From positions 62,001 through 126,000 of the forward strand of contig CALFMO010000043.1 in the NCBI GenBank assembly GCA_937879855.1: 64,000 nt of DNA, in the 5' to 3' direction. The translations under genes and the position numbers were made by a program. Of this stretch, positions 33,373 to 42,802 are shown piece after piece. This DNA comes from an uncultured Acidobacteriaceae bacterium (GTDB taxonomy: Bacteria > Acidobacteriota > Terriglobia > Terriglobales > Acidobacteriaceae). Under the pieces are notes generated by a model that made no database searches, had not been told where the DNA came from, and saw only the letters and a program-made list of their open reading frames with translations. How positions within the stretch are numbered: position 1 is the first letter of the stretch; the number at the start of each line of letters is the position of its first letter.

Positions 33373-33527
33373 AAAAAGCCTAAAGCTCGATTATACGGGC
33401 TGCATAAGGCCCCACTCTTCGGCGGCTTTTGAAGATCGGTGCTACGGGTCTCGCTATTCGCCGTACCTCGGGGACTGTGATTAAATCGCAAGTGATATAT
33501 GCCTGAATCTAGGACTGGAGGCGACAT

Positions 33528-36185
33528 TCATGGCGTCAGGTGGCTCAGCAGCACGATGTCAGCTTCCCCCTTGCCCACCGCCGCGTAGATAGATTTTCCA
33601 TCTGACGACCACGAGACTCGCCGCGCAATGAACGTGGCTTCGTGACCGAAATCGGTCACCGGTCTCAGACTGCCGTTGTCAGTTGCCACCGTCCACAGGT
33701 TCGTCGTCGGCCCGTCCGTCAGGAGCACCAGCAGGAACTTTCCGTCTGGCGAGAGTACCGGTTGCATGAGCAGAGACGGAGACAGGCGGGAGCCCGGTAG
33801 ACGGGTCAACACTTTATTTGGACCGTCGTCAGGCTTGGCCACGTGGATTTCCATATCCGAAAAACCGTTCGCACCCGCCAGGGTCACGACATAATAGAGC
33901 GTTCCGTCTGCCGCGACGGCCGGCCCACGCCCATCCGGTTGCACCGGCCTGAGATCAGTTCCATCCGGACGAACCTTATCGATGCGGAAACCCTTCGCTG
34001 TCGGCGGTGACACGTAAAGCCACTTTCCGTCTGGCGACCAGCACGCCCATCCTCCCCCCTCTGAGACCTTGTGCCCGTTACTGCCATCGGCATTGACGAC
34101 CCACTGATCTACATTCCATGCCGAGCTGCCACGATTGACGTAAGCAATGTGCTGCCCGTCAGGCGACCACACTGGAACTCCTAAAGCAATGCGGGGATCT
34201 TCCTCGAACGTGAGCTGCCGGCTTTGCCCGGTTTCTGGCTGCAGGACCCAGATATTTCCGTGGCCTCCGCTATCGCTGAGATAGACAATTTCGCGATCAC
34301 CCGGCGCAGCCGAAGGTGTTTGTACGGCTCCAGTCTGGTGCGTGATCTGGACGCCGCGCCGCACATTGTCCTCGGGCGTTCCGCCCACAGGATACTTCCA
34401 GATGTCGAACTGCACCCGATCGCGGCTGGCGACCACATTGCCCTCGCGGTCCACATCCGGCGAAATGTAAGAGGTTTCCCCAAACGTGAGCTGCCGCGGA
34501 GTACTATCTCGCAGCCGAGCTAGCCACAGGTTCATGGTTCGCATGTACAGCACGGTGTCGCCGCGCGAAGAGCTGAAAATCACGCCCGAACTGTCCGGTA
34601 ACCAGGAAAAACCCGCCTCCGGATTTCCGTCCTGAGTGATGCGATGTGGCTCCCCGCCGCTGACCGGGACATAAAAGATGTCATAGTCAAACGTTCGGCC
34701 ACTCTGGTATGCCAGCATGCGGTCGTCAGGCGACCAGCGCAAATTGGAATAAATGTAATCCCCAGGAAGTCGAGTAATCAGGTGAACATTCGACCCATCC
34801 CCATCTGCAACGGTTAACTCGATTTGTCCTTGATTCGCTCGCAAATACGCGATCTGTTTGCCGTGATGGCTCGCATCAGCGGGAATCAGGCTGCTGCCAA
34901 TTGGGCGCGCGGTGCCACCCAACGCGGGAATCTCCCAAACCTGCCCCGGTCCGTTGGCTTCCGGAGACGGCGAAAAATAAATCAGCGAACTGGAATCGGC
35001 CGACCACCGTGGCGACAGATGGTCGGCATCATCGTGCGTAACCTGCAGCGGCGTTCCCGCGGAGAGCAGCCGCACCCAAACCTGCCGCCGTCCCCCAATG
35101 TCGGCCGTGAACGCCACCGATTTGCCGTCGGGCGAAAGCGCTGGAAATTCCTCCATGCCCACGAAGTCGGTCAGTCGTCTCACTCCCACGGGCAAGCGAC
35201 TCTGCGGGCGCACGATCATTCCAGCCGCGACAAATCCAGCCGCTGCCGCCAGCACCACCGCAACTGCGACCAAGAGCGGCCAGAACTTTCGGCGGACTTT
35301 CGCCACCGATAAAGGTACGGCAGGACCGCTTTCACCTTGCGACAGCATTTCCAGGTTGAATGCCAAGTCCCGAGCCGTCTGAAACCTTTCGTCCGGGTCT
35401 TTTTCAAGGCACCGGTGGATAATGCGCCCCAACCCCGGCGGCAGATTGTGAACACTGGTAGACAGCTCCACAGGTTCCTCTTTGAGGATGGCGCTCATAG
35501 TGTCGGCAGTGGTCGCTCCGCGGAAGGCGCGTTTTCCCGAAATCATTTCGTAGCAAGTCGCGCCTAAGGAGAAAATATCGGAGCGAGCATCCGTCTTCAG
35601 TCCACGCACCTGCTCCGGGGACATATATCCCACCGTTCCGAGCACCATGCCCATCTGCGTGGAATTGAAGCCTGCAACTGTGCTTTCACTTCCCTCCGGG
35701 TCCGGGCGGGTTAGCTTTGCCAATCCGAAGTCGAGGATTTTCACGAAGCCGTCGCGCGTGACCATAACGTTTTCCGGCTTGATGTCGCGATGCACGATGC
35801 CAGCGGTGTGCGCTTTGGCCAGGCCGTCGGCGATTTGCGAGACGATCTGCAAGGACTTCTTGATAGGGATGGGACCCGCCGCCAGCAGATCGCGCAGGGT
35901 TTTGCCCTCCACGAACTCCATGGCAATGTAGGAATTTGCGCCTTCGCAACCCACGTCATAGATGGAGATGATGTTGGGATGGTTCAGGGCAGACGCGGAT
36001 CGTGCTTCCTGTTCGAAACGCCGCAGGCGATCAGGATCGGAGGCAAACTCCGGTGACAGAACTTTAATGGCAACCTGACGTCCCAGCCTGCTCTGGGTGG
36101 CACGGTAAACCTCTCCCATCCCTCCAGAGCCCAACGGAGACTGGATTTCATACGGCCCGAGTTTTGTACCGACCGCCAGAGCCAT
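33528..36185 (-). CDS. Ser/Thr protein kinase with TolB-like beta-propeller
   Basis: The 885-residue protein has a cytoplasmic Hanks-type kinase domain (residues 12-280): glycine loop LGSGGMGEVY, Lys41, HRDIKPEN at 132-139, DFG at 152-154 and SPEQ at 189-192. One membrane helix follows (about 305-330: PLLVAVAVVLAAAAGFVAAG). The rest is an external propeller of WD40-like PD40 repeats (FPALSPDGKSVAFTAD, LSPRWSADSSSLIYF and others). This architecture is common in Acidobacteria. It probably senses a ligand outside and phosphorylates cytoplasmic targets, which are unknown. Confidence 0.94.
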   Translation of the reverse strand: MALAVGTKLGPYEIQSPLGSGGMGEVYRATQSRLGRQVAIKVLSPEFASDPDRLRRFEQEARSASALNHPNIISIYDVGCEGANSYIAMEFVEGKTLRDLLAAGPIPIKKSLQIVSQIADGLAKAHTAGIVHRDIKPENVMVTRDGFVKILDFGLAKLTRPDPEGSESTVAGFNSTQMGMVLGTVGYMSPEQVRGLKTDARSDIFSLGATCYEMISGKRAFRGATTADTMSAILKEEPVELSTSVHNLPPGLGRIIHRCLEKDPDERFQTARDLAFNLEMLSQGESGPAVPLSVAKVRRKFWPLLVAVAVVLAAAAGFVAAGMIVRPQSRLPVGVRRLTDFVGMEEFPALSPDGKSVAFTADIGGRRQVWVRLLSAGTPLQVTHDDADHLSPRWSADSSSLIYFSPSPEANGPGQVWEIPALGGTARPIGSSLIPADASHHGKQIAYLRANQGQIELTVADGDGSNVHLITRLPGDYIYSNLRWSPDDRMLAYQSGRTFDYDIFYVPVSGGEPHRITQDGNPEAGFSWLPDSSGVIFSSSRGDTVLYMRTMNLWLARLRDSTPRQLTFGETSYISPDVDREGNVVASRDRVQFDIWKYPVGGTPEDNVRRGVQITHQTGAVQTPSAAPGDREIVYLSDSGGHGNIWVLQPETGQSRQLTFEEDPRIALGVPVWSPDGQHIAYVNRGSSAWNVDQWVVNADGSNGHKVSEGGGWACWSPDGKWLYVSPPTAKGFRIDKVRPDGTDLRPVQPDGRGPAVAADGTLYYVVTLAGANGFSDMEIHVAKPDDGPNKVLTRLPGSRLSPSLLMQPVLSPDGKFLLVLLTDGPTTNLWTVATDNGSLRPVTDFGHEATFIARRVSWSSDGKSIYAAVGKGEADIVLLSHLTP

Positions 36186-36334
36186 GCGTGCGCGCCATTA
36201 TAGCCCGTACAGCACGCGCAGAGGACGTGCACCCGCTCCGGACGGTGAGGCGCCAAAACTCAACCTATCGGATTACGAAATGGATGGCGGACGGCCCGAG
36301 CTTCTGATTTCTCTTTGCACTAGGAAGACAGAGG

Positions 36335-36372
36335 GTTGCCCCATCCTTCGCATGGTTTACGCGAAGGGTGGG
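36335..36372. repeat. palindromic repeat (family C)
   Basis: CCCATCCTTCGC (36340-36351) pairs with GCGAAGGGTGGG (36361-36372), 11 of 12 Watson-Crick pairs and one G:T, with a 9-bp loop. It lies between the kinase gene and the ParE-type toxin gene. Confidence 0.7.
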
Positions 36373-36398
36373 TGTCACGGACCTTGGTACGTATGGGT

Positions 36399-36701
36399 CT
36401 ACAGCCGTTCCTTCCAATACCCAGGCTTTCGGCTGGTATGTGCAACGGCCAGGATTTGGATGTTCCCCGCGGTGCGCTCTCGATAAATCAGAGTAAATGG
36501 AAACTGTCTGAGCAAGAACCTGCGAGTGGCGTGAGGACCTAACGCCCAACGTTGAGGCGCCTGAATGATCTGCGTGAGCGCGCGATCCACTTCGGCGTCG
36601 AACCTGCGAGCGGCGTCCGGACTGCGTTCCAGATACCAGTCAAACGCTGCATCATACTGCGCGCTCGCTTGCTCATGAAAGCGCACAGATTTACTGGGCA
36701 C
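36399..36701 (-). CDS. ParE/RelE-superfamily toxin
   Basis: The 100-residue protein fits the ParE/RelE superfamily of toxins: VRFHEQASAQYDAAFDWYLE, then RAL...FLLRQFPFTLIYRE and VAHTSRKPGYWKERL near the end. ParE members poison gyrase and RelE members cut mRNA; which applies here cannot be told. It follows its antitoxin gene and overlaps it by 11 bp. A palindromic repeat lies downstream. Confidence 0.87.
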   Translation of the reverse strand: MPSKSVRFHEQASAQYDAAFDWYLERSPDAARRFDAEVDRALTQIIQAPQRWALGPHATRRFLLRQFPFTLIYRERTAGNIQILAVAHTSRKPGYWKERL

Positions 36702-36939
36702 GGTTTAGCTTCGCCAGATTGCGCCTGCGCACTTCCTCCCACGAGGTGGTCTTGGCTTGCCCCGAATCTAACTCAGCGATTCGCTTCCCAATCTCAACTT
36801 CCCAGGCCGCTTGCACGCCTTCGTCGACCTTGCCACCGAGGTTCGAAATCAGGGAGTCCGCCAGCGCCTCCTGTTCCTCGACCGACAACGACAACGCTCG
36901 CTCCAACAACTTCGAAACTTCCGCCGTCATTTGTGCCAT
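36691..36939 (-). CDS. addiction module antitoxin (putative, TIGR02574-like)
   Basis: This 82-residue, highly helical protein has the pattern SVEEQEALADSLISNLGGKV, followed by AWEVEIGKRIAELDSG and EEVRRRNLAKLNRAQ. It matches the short 'addiction module component' family that is usually paired with ParE/RelE toxins. The start at 36939 has GGAGAGG upstream. It precedes and overlaps the toxin gene. Binding of the toxin is inferred from the pairing. Confidence 0.84.
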   Translation of the reverse strand: MAQMTAEVSKLLERALSLSVEEQEALADSLISNLGGKVDEGVQAAWEVEIGKRIAELDSGQAKTTSWEEVRRRNLAKLNRAQ

Positions 36940-37301
36940 GCCCACCTCTCCTGGTCATTTTATCTTAGCAACGATTTCGACGAGCCTTATCAAGTAATCC
37001 TGTATTAAGTAATCCTGTCGACCCCGCCGTTTTCCACAGCCTCCCCATGTTCATCCAACCTTGACCCAAGCTTGGCCTTTCTCGAATACTCACCTCATGA
37101 GCAGCCACAACCGAAAGCGAAGAGAAGAGCGGGTGCCCCACCCTTGTCGCGTTTTGTGCGACAGGGTGGGGATTTTGATTTTCTTAACTCCCACCCACTC
37201 AAGATTTTGCCCGCAACTTGTTGCAGCTCATGGATTAAATCTCAATTTTCCGCTAACCCGATGATTCCAATAGATCACCAGGGGAGGGGAGGGGTACTCA
37301 A
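36940..37301. other. 362-bp intergenic region with a hairpin repeat
   Basis: No reading frame with coding character is seen. It holds the family C hairpin at 37131-37171 and, at its end, a run GGGGAGGGGAGGGG (37279-37292) that serves as the ribosome site of the next gene. Confidence 0.5.
37131..37171. repeat. palindromic repeat (family C)
   Basis: GGGTGCCCCACCC with TTGTCGC is followed by GCGACA and GGGTGGGG, giving a stem of about 14 bp with one bulge and a loop of about 7 bp. The left flank GGGTGC equals that of the copy inside ribD. Confidence 0.7.
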
Positions 37302-38036
37302 ATGCAAAGTTTTCCCAATCGCTGCCAGCACCTCAAAATCAACGGCACCCAGTGCGGATCGCCCGCCCTGCGCCGCAACCGTTTCTGTTTCTTCCACAAG
37401 CGTTTTCAGGACGAACAAATAAAACTCAGCGCCGACCGCGCTCGTCGCGGCGTCGCCACCTTCGTCCTGCCCGTCCTCGAAGACGCCAACTCCATCCAGA
37501 TCGCACTAATGCAAGTCATGCGCCTGCTCGTTTCCCAGCAGATCGACCACAAAACCGCCAGCCTCCTGCTCTACGCCCTGCAAACCGCCAGCACCAACCT
37601 GCGCATGACCACTTTCACGCCCCTCACCAACGACGTTATCCTCGATCCACGCGACGCCGCCAACACGCCGCTCGACTCCCATATCTGGGACGACGAAGAT
37701 TATGAAGAAGAAGAGGAAGAAGAAACCGACGCCGACCGCGCCATCGCCGCCCTCGAAACCGTGCGCAAGAAAAAAGAAGAAGACGCGAAATGGATGAAAT
37801 GGGCCGAAGCCCAATATCCGGATCCAAGAAAGATCGCCAATCCGACAGCCAAGGTTACCGCCGCTGGCAATGCCGTAGTCGCGCCAGCAACTCCACCGAA
37901 AAAACCCGCAGCCAGCCTCGACTCCAAAGAAATCCGCGCCGAGATCGCCAGCATGGTCCGAAAACAATTTCCCACTCCAGCCGCGAAGTTCCCGGCAAAG
38001 GATCCGGATAAGCACCCACAAAAGAAAGCCACCTAG
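37302..38036 (+). CDS. Cys/His-motif acidic protein of an Acidobacteria-type family
   Basis: The 244-residue protein begins with RCQHLKINGTQCGSPALRRN and RFCFFHKRF, a C-x10-C-x11-C-x3-H array likely to bind zinc. The middle is helical, followed by a run of acidic residues (DDEDYEEEEEEETDAD) and a Lys/Pro-rich tail. I recall similar N-termini in many acidobacterial proteins of unknown role. A strong GGGGAGG ribosome site supports the start. A role in nucleic-acid binding is a guess from the motif. Confidence 0.75.
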   Translation: MQSFPNRCQHLKINGTQCGSPALRRNRFCFFHKRFQDEQIKLSADRARRGVATFVLPVLEDANSIQIALMQVMRLLVSQQIDHKTASLLLYALQTASTNLRMTTFTPLTNDVILDPRDAANTPLDSHIWDDEDYEEEEEEETDADRAIAALETVRKKKEEDAKWMKWAEAQYPDPRKIANPTAKVTAAGNAVVAPATPPKKPAASLDSKEIRAEIASMVRKQFPTPAAKFPAKDPDKHPQKKAT

Positions 38037-38174
38037 CCGCGAATGGTCAAATTTAGCAATAACAACTTGCGACATATTGGGGCGCGACGCGTCCAATAAG
38101 GGATCAGGTTACCAACGACCCAATCACGAGTGGCGTGCGAAGATACAATTCGGATAGCAGACCGCCCGGAGAAC

Positions 38175-39392
38175 ATGGCCACTTCCACGTTGCGCAGAGT
38201 CTTCAAGGCATTTCAATATCGCGACTTCCGCCTGATGTGGTTCGGGGCCTGTACCTCCAGTATTGGCACCTGGATGCAGATTGTGGCCCAGGGCTGGCTC
38301 ATCTATCGCTTGAGCCATTCGGCGTTTCTGCTGGCGCTGGATCAGTTTCTCGGCGGCATCCCCATATTTTTATTTTCCCTGATCGGCGGGGTCGTGGCCG
38401 ATCGCACCGAGCGGCGGAAGATTCTGCTCGTCTCCCAGTATGTGCAGATGGCGAGTGCTGGGACGCTGACCGTGCTCGTGGCCATGGGTTGGGTGCACGT
38501 GTGGCACATCCTATGCCTGTCGTTCGTGTCCGGACTGGCGCAAGCGTTTGGCGGGCCGGCGTACCAGGCGCTGATTCCCACTCTGGTCGACCGCGAGGAC
38601 ATGCCGAATGCCATCGCGCTGAATTCGATCCAGTTCAACATGGCGGTGACGATTGGTCCCGCACTCGCAGGACAGACTCTGGCGAGGTTCGGAGAAACGT
38701 GGTGCTTTGGGCTGAATGCGATTTCGTTTTTGGCGCCGATCATTTCTCTCTCCATGATCGCGGCGCGGTATTTGCCGGCGACGACGACGGAATCGATGTT
38801 CGGCAGCCTGAAGCAGGGAATCAAGTTTGTTCGCAAGCAAGGATCGATGGAGGCGCTCACGCTGCTGGCATTCTGCATGACGGCGTTGAGCATGCCGATG
38901 CGAACTTATATCCCCGTGTTCGTGAAAGACATTTTTGGCCGCGGTCCGGAGACCTATGGGAACCTGCTTTCGCTGATGGGCGTAGGCTCGATTTGCGGAT
39001 CGCTGGCGGTAGCCGGCATCGGCAACATGCGCAAGAAGGGACTGTTCGCACTGACCATGCTAATTTGCCTGGGCGCCGCGATTTCGGGATTTTCGCTTTC
39101 GAAATCGTTGCCGTTAAGTTATGCCATGCTGCTGCTGGTAGGCGCGTCGATGATGGCAGTGTTCGCCACGGTGACTTCGCTGGTGCAGTTGATTACCACC
39201 AACGAAATGCGCGGACGCGTGATGAGCGTTTACAACTGCGCGTTTCGCGGCGGCATGCCAATGGGCAATCTGGTGTCGGGATGGCTGGTTCCCATGTTCA
39301 CCGCGCCGGTGGTGCTGGGCGTGAATGGACTGGCGCTGATTCTTGTCGCGGTTTATTTTTTGCTAGTGCAGCGGCGGGTGGCGGCGCTTTGA
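38175..39392 (+). CDS. MFS exporter of the DHA3/MFS_3 type
   Basis: The 405-residue permease has twelve hydrophobic helices. Its N-terminal pattern (FQYRDFRLMWFGACTSSIGT, then WMQIVAQGWLIYRLS and LIGGVVADRTERRKILLVSQ) matches the EntS/MFS_3 group that exports siderophores, macrolides and similar compounds. No substrate is suggested by neighbours. ATG 38175 has GGAGA upstream; the longer frame from 38130 is not needed. It converges with the LssY-like gene, 9 bp apart. Confidence 0.88.
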   Translation: MATSTLRRVFKAFQYRDFRLMWFGACTSSIGTWMQIVAQGWLIYRLSHSAFLLALDQFLGGIPIFLFSLIGGVVADRTERRKILLVSQYVQMASAGTLTVLVAMGWVHVWHILCLSFVSGLAQAFGGPAYQALIPTLVDREDMPNAIALNSIQFNMAVTIGPALAGQTLARFGETWCFGLNAISFLAPIISLSMIAARYLPATTTESMFGSLKQGIKFVRKQGSMEALTLLAFCMTALSMPMRTYIPVFVKDIFGRGPETYGNLLSLMGVGSICGSLAVAGIGNMRKKGLFALTMLICLGAAISGFSLSKSLPLSYAMLLLVGASMMAVFATVTSLVQLITTNEMRGRVMSVYNCAFRGGMPMGNLVSGWLVPMFTAPVVLGVNGLALILVAVYFLLVQRRVAAL

Positions 39393-39401
39393 ACGGCTGC
39401 C

Positions 39402-40577
39402 TTAGTTGCTCGTGCCGGTCGTATTTTTGAGCACTAGGACGAGAATTCTTCCGTCGGAATGAAACTCCCCTCCGGTCGCGGTCTTGGCGGTGGTGAGCGC
39501 ATCTGCTGGCGTAACATGATCGCGCTGCGCGACCAGCCCGGTTGCCGAAAGCGTTCCGTTCACATACTCGCGTTCGCCGTCGATGGCAGGATCGATCTTG
39601 TGAGTCACGCCGTTATTGCGCTGATCGCGCTCGAACCCGATGTCGTGGGTAGCCGCAACGCACCACAGCGGGCGGCCATCCACCTCGTAAGCCGATTTCC
39701 AGACGCGCAAGTGATTACGCGACATGGCAACGCGCACGGGTTCGGCGTGAGCAAAGCCGTAATCCTGCGCCCGGCCAAAAAGAAACAGCGTGCTCATCGG
39801 CATGGTCAGATAGTCTTTCTTTTCCAGCGAATCCATCACCGCATTCAACGCCGTGTTACTGACTTTGGCGTCGACCTTCACCCAGCCTGCGGTCGAGAAG
39901 ACTTGGAGGACTTGATCCTGCGTTCCAACAATCAGAACATTCACCATATCGCCGGGCTTGCCAGCGGGATCGGAGACGCGGCGCGGGATTTTGGCGAGTA
40001 AATCAGGCGTGATGCCGGAGAGGCGAGTTTCCGCGGGTCCTCCCGCGTTCGTAGCATCGCTCGAACCTTCGTTCAGCACTTCGATTTTCGCGTGGAAGCT
40101 GCCTTCCGCAGACGAGGCTTCGCTCATGCTCTGGTTGATGCCCAGGAAGAGTCGTCCGGCGACCGGGACGTCGTATTCCTTGCTAGCGCCGATCAGGAAC
40201 GGCTGCGCATAACTATCGGAGCCGATGCGGCCGATCAGGGCGCCGTGTCCAGCATCGCGCACGGCGTATTGGTGAATCAGGTCAGCAAATCCGCGGGGAA
40301 GTCCGTCGGGGCCAAATGTTCCCCGGGTTCGGGTTTTTCCAGTGCGGGATTCGTCCGGTGGATAGGTAATCTCCCCCGTAGCGGTGAAGTGCAGTTTGGC
40401 GCCTCCGCGCAGGTCGATGTTGGTGTCCACCCATTCCTTTGTCGCGGGCACATCGACTTCGTACGATTTGGCGCTGCCTGTTTTTGTCTGTGCCTGTGCT
40501 GGTATATGGATCAGAACGACCGTGGCTGATGCCAACAGCGTCAATGCCAACGCTATGGTGGCTGTCCGATTCTTCAT
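39402..40577 (-). CDS. exported protein with lectin-like N-domain and LssY-like C-domain
   Basis: The 391-residue protein has a signal peptide (IALALTLLASATVVLI...AQA), then a beta-rich domain (WVDTNIDLRGGAKLHFTATG, YAQPFLIGASKEYDVPVAGR, FLGIN) resembling PA-I lectin-type domains, and a C-terminal LssY-like part (GWVKVDAKVSNTALNAVMDS, MPMSTLFLFGRAQDYGFA, HDIGFERDQRNNGVTHKIDP). LssY-type domains occur in Legionella secretion-associated proteins, but their function is unclear. It probably acts in the periplasm or outside the cell. Confidence 0.72.
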   Translation of the reverse strand: MKNRTATIALALTLLASATVVLIHIPAQAQTKTGSAKSYEVDVPATKEWVDTNIDLRGGAKLHFTATGEITYPPDESRTGKTRTRGTFGPDGLPRGFADLIHQYAVRDAGHGALIGRIGSDSYAQPFLIGASKEYDVPVAGRLFLGINQSMSEASSAEGSFHAKIEVLNEGSSDATNAGGPAETRLSGITPDLLAKIPRRVSDPAGKPGDMVNVLIVGTQDQVLQVFSTAGWVKVDAKVSNTALNAVMDSLEKKDYLTMPMSTLFLFGRAQDYGFAHAEPVRVAMSRNHLRVWKSAYEVDGRPLWCVAATHDIGFERDQRNNGVTHKIDPAIDGEREYVNGTLSATGLVAQRDHVTPADALTTAKTATGGEFHSDGRILVLVLKNTTGTSN

Positions 40578-40669
40578 GGTCTACTAATCAGAAAACATAG
40601 ACAGGATAACTCTGGGAGACAGCCTCTCGCAAAGCTGCCAGCCATCGGGTGGCCTTCGTGAGATCAGCT

Positions 40670-42568
40670 CTAGACTCGAGTTCGTTCGAGAGTTGCGATT
40701 TCGCTGGGCACTGGCGCGGCCGCGATGGCTGAGGCGGGTGCGACTACCGGAGTTTCGGTGGTTGGGTGAGCGACTGGGCGCTTGATGGTGAAGCGCTGAA
40801 TCTTGATGTCGCCGCGAGCGTAGACCGCGAGCAGAGCTTGCACTGCCTGAGGATCGAGGCGCTTGCCCGCGATGTTCCTAATGATCTGCAGCGCCTGCTC
40901 GGGGGTGTGCGCTTGCTGGTACGGACGATTGGTGGTGAGCGCGTCGAAAGTGTCGGCGACCGCGATTACGCGCGCCAGCAGTGGGATCTGATCGCCCTGA
41001 AGTCCGTAGGGATATCCGCGGCCGTCGAGAGCTTCATGGTGCAGTTCGATGCCGGGAAGCATTTCCGCCAACTGGGTGACCGGGCGCAAGATATTGGCGC
41101 CTTTGGTGGTGTGGGTCTTCATGACTTCGAATTCTTCTTCGGTCAGCGCGCCGGGCTTCTTCAGGATGTGATCTTCGATACCGATCTTGCCGACATCGTG
41201 AAGCTGGGCAGAGATGCGAAGAGTCTCGATGAATTCATCTGCCTGGTTCATTTCCTTGGCGATGAGCAGGGAATAACGCGTGACGCGATCGGAGTGGCCG
41301 CGCGTGTAGGGATCCTTTTCGTCCACCGCGCCCGCCAGCATCTGGATGGAGCCCATGAACAGTTCACGATTTTCTTCGGCAGCGCGCTTGAGGTCGGCGA
41401 CGTAACGTTCGAGTTCATCAGACATGGTATTGAAGGTGTGGGCGAGTTCGCCGATTTCTGTGCGGCTCGAAAGGTTGACACGCTGGGAGAAGTCGCCGCG
41501 GGCCAGAGCGCGGCTCGACTGCGTGAGGACTTGCAGAGGGTTGGTAATGCGGCGCGCGGCAAAAATGCTGACGCCGATGCTGAACAGCACTGCCGCCAAG
41601 GCCAGCAGGCGGGCGGTGCGCTGCATATCGAGAACATCCTGATAAGCTTCAAAACGGGGTTTTTGCACTACGACGGCCCAGTCTAGAGACGTGACGGGAC
41701 TGTAAGTGCCCAGCATCTCTTGTCTATTCTTGCCATCGCGAACACTGAACTCCATGGTCGGAACCAGTTGGGCTTTATTGCCGCTGTCGACGAAGTTGCG
41801 CACGATGTCCAGGTTCTTCATGTCCTGGCCAGTGGCAAACTCTGGCTTGGTGGCGGCGATCAGTCGTCCCTGGGCATCGACCACATACGGCGTCAGGCCG
41901 CCGACGGCTACTTCCTGCAGACGGCGAATTAGAAACTGAAGATCGACGACTGCGCCGATCATCCCCAGAAAGCGCTGTCCATAGTTCACGGGATAACTGA
42001 CGAGGAAGACGGTGCGGGAGGACTTCCCCTCGCCGACGACGAGGGCCTGGCCATTGTAGGCGCGGCCATCACGGGCTGCGGCAAAGGCACGTTCCAATTC
42101 CCGGTTCAGAAAAGCGTCGGGAGCGATGCGTCCTGCCCGAATGCCTTTGGCGTCGGAGTTCAGCAGGGTCGCATAAGCGATTTCATCCGACGAGGATACA
42201 AAATTTTCCAGCAGAGCCCGGAGTTCCGGGGACTGAATATTGGTTTCGCCAATGTCGCCGCCGCTGGTTACCTGAATGGCGAACGACAGGTTGGCCAGCA
42301 TCATGTTCAAGGAGCGTTGGTGCTGCGAAAGATCGTCGGCCAACGAGCGCGCCACAGTATTCTGCAGCAATCTCTCATTGGTCTTCAGAGGTCCGCGATT
42401 AATGGCCTCGATCTGCGAGGAATAGAAATACATCGGGACCGTGCTGATGACCAGAAGCACACCGAGGATTACATACAGAATTGGGATGCGCGCGTGGTTC
42501 GGTGTGCCGGCGGACAAGTTGCTCCCTTCACTTATCGCAGACGCCGAAGACGAGGTGGCGGCGTTCAA
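40670..42568 (-). CDS. membrane HD-GYP cyclic di-GMP phosphodiesterase with Cache-like sensor and HAMP
   Basis: The 632-residue sensor has a first membrane helix (ILYVILGVLLVISTVPMYFY), an extracytoplasmic Cache-like domain, a second helix (ARLLALAAVLFSIGVSIFAA), HAMP, and an HD-GYP domain: HDVGKIGIEDHILKKPGALT, then HHEALDGRGYPYGL and VADTFDALT. The enzymatic residues are intact, so it should hydrolyse cyclic di-GMP in response to an external signal. A TTG at 42568 with AAGGA five bases upstream is a better start than the TTG at 42637, which has no ribosome site. Confidence 0.9.
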   Translation of the reverse strand: MNAATSSSASAISEGSNLSAGTPNHARIPILYVILGVLLVISTVPMYFYSSQIEAINRGPLKTNERLLQNTVARSLADDLSQHQRSLNMMLANLSFAIQVTSGGDIGETNIQSPELRALLENFVSSSDEIAYATLLNSDAKGIRAGRIAPDAFLNRELERAFAAARDGRAYNGQALVVGEGKSSRTVFLVSYPVNYGQRFLGMIGAVVDLQFLIRRLQEVAVGGLTPYVVDAQGRLIAATKPEFATGQDMKNLDIVRNFVDSGNKAQLVPTMEFSVRDGKNRQEMLGTYSPVTSLDWAVVVQKPRFEAYQDVLDMQRTARLLALAAVLFSIGVSIFAARRITNPLQVLTQSSRALARGDFSQRVNLSSRTEIGELAHTFNTMSDELERYVADLKRAAEENRELFMGSIQMLAGAVDEKDPYTRGHSDRVTRYSLLIAKEMNQADEFIETLRISAQLHDVGKIGIEDHILKKPGALTEEEFEVMKTHTTKGANILRPVTQLAEMLPGIELHHEALDGRGYPYGLQGDQIPLLARVIAVADTFDALTTNRPYQQAHTPEQALQIIRNIAGKRLDPQAVQALLAVYARGDIKIQRFTIKRPVAHPTTETPVVAPASAIAAAPVPSEIATLERTRV

Positions 42569-42756
42569 AGGTATCCTTAAAATTCTAACGGGGAATGATG
42601 TGGGCCGAACGAAAAGCTCAGAGGGCGGCGTTACCAAAGTACCGCAGGAAGGCGGTACTGAGGCGCGGGACGATATGGCAGACGTTGGACTTCGTACTTT
42701 ACACCCTTATGAATGCATTCTTCGACTTTGGCTTGCGAGACGCTTAACGCGTGCGG

Positions 42757-42801
42757 GCGGGCGGGACGCCCCCACTACTGCAACTGGGACGGCGGCGCTA
42801 C
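42757..42801. repeat. diverged REP-like palindromic repeat (family A)
   Basis: GCGGGCGGGACGCCCCCACTAC matches the left half of the 45-bp unit at 49377 closely, and the right half (ACTGGGACGGCGGCGCTAC) is more diverged. It lies just downstream of the YdjC-like gene. Confidence 0.65.
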
Positions 42802-42802
42802 T

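Noticed and set aside
38135..39430. A 431-codon plus-strand frame overlapping the MFS exporter in another frame
   Set aside because: It lacks hydrophobic helices and shows the Arg/Gly/Ala-rich composition of a shifted frame of a GC-rich gene; the MFS frame is clearly the real one.
40766..41686. A 306-codon plus-strand frame opposite the HD-GYP gene
   Set aside because: It is antisense of a gene with intact catalytic motifs; no start site or family is seen.
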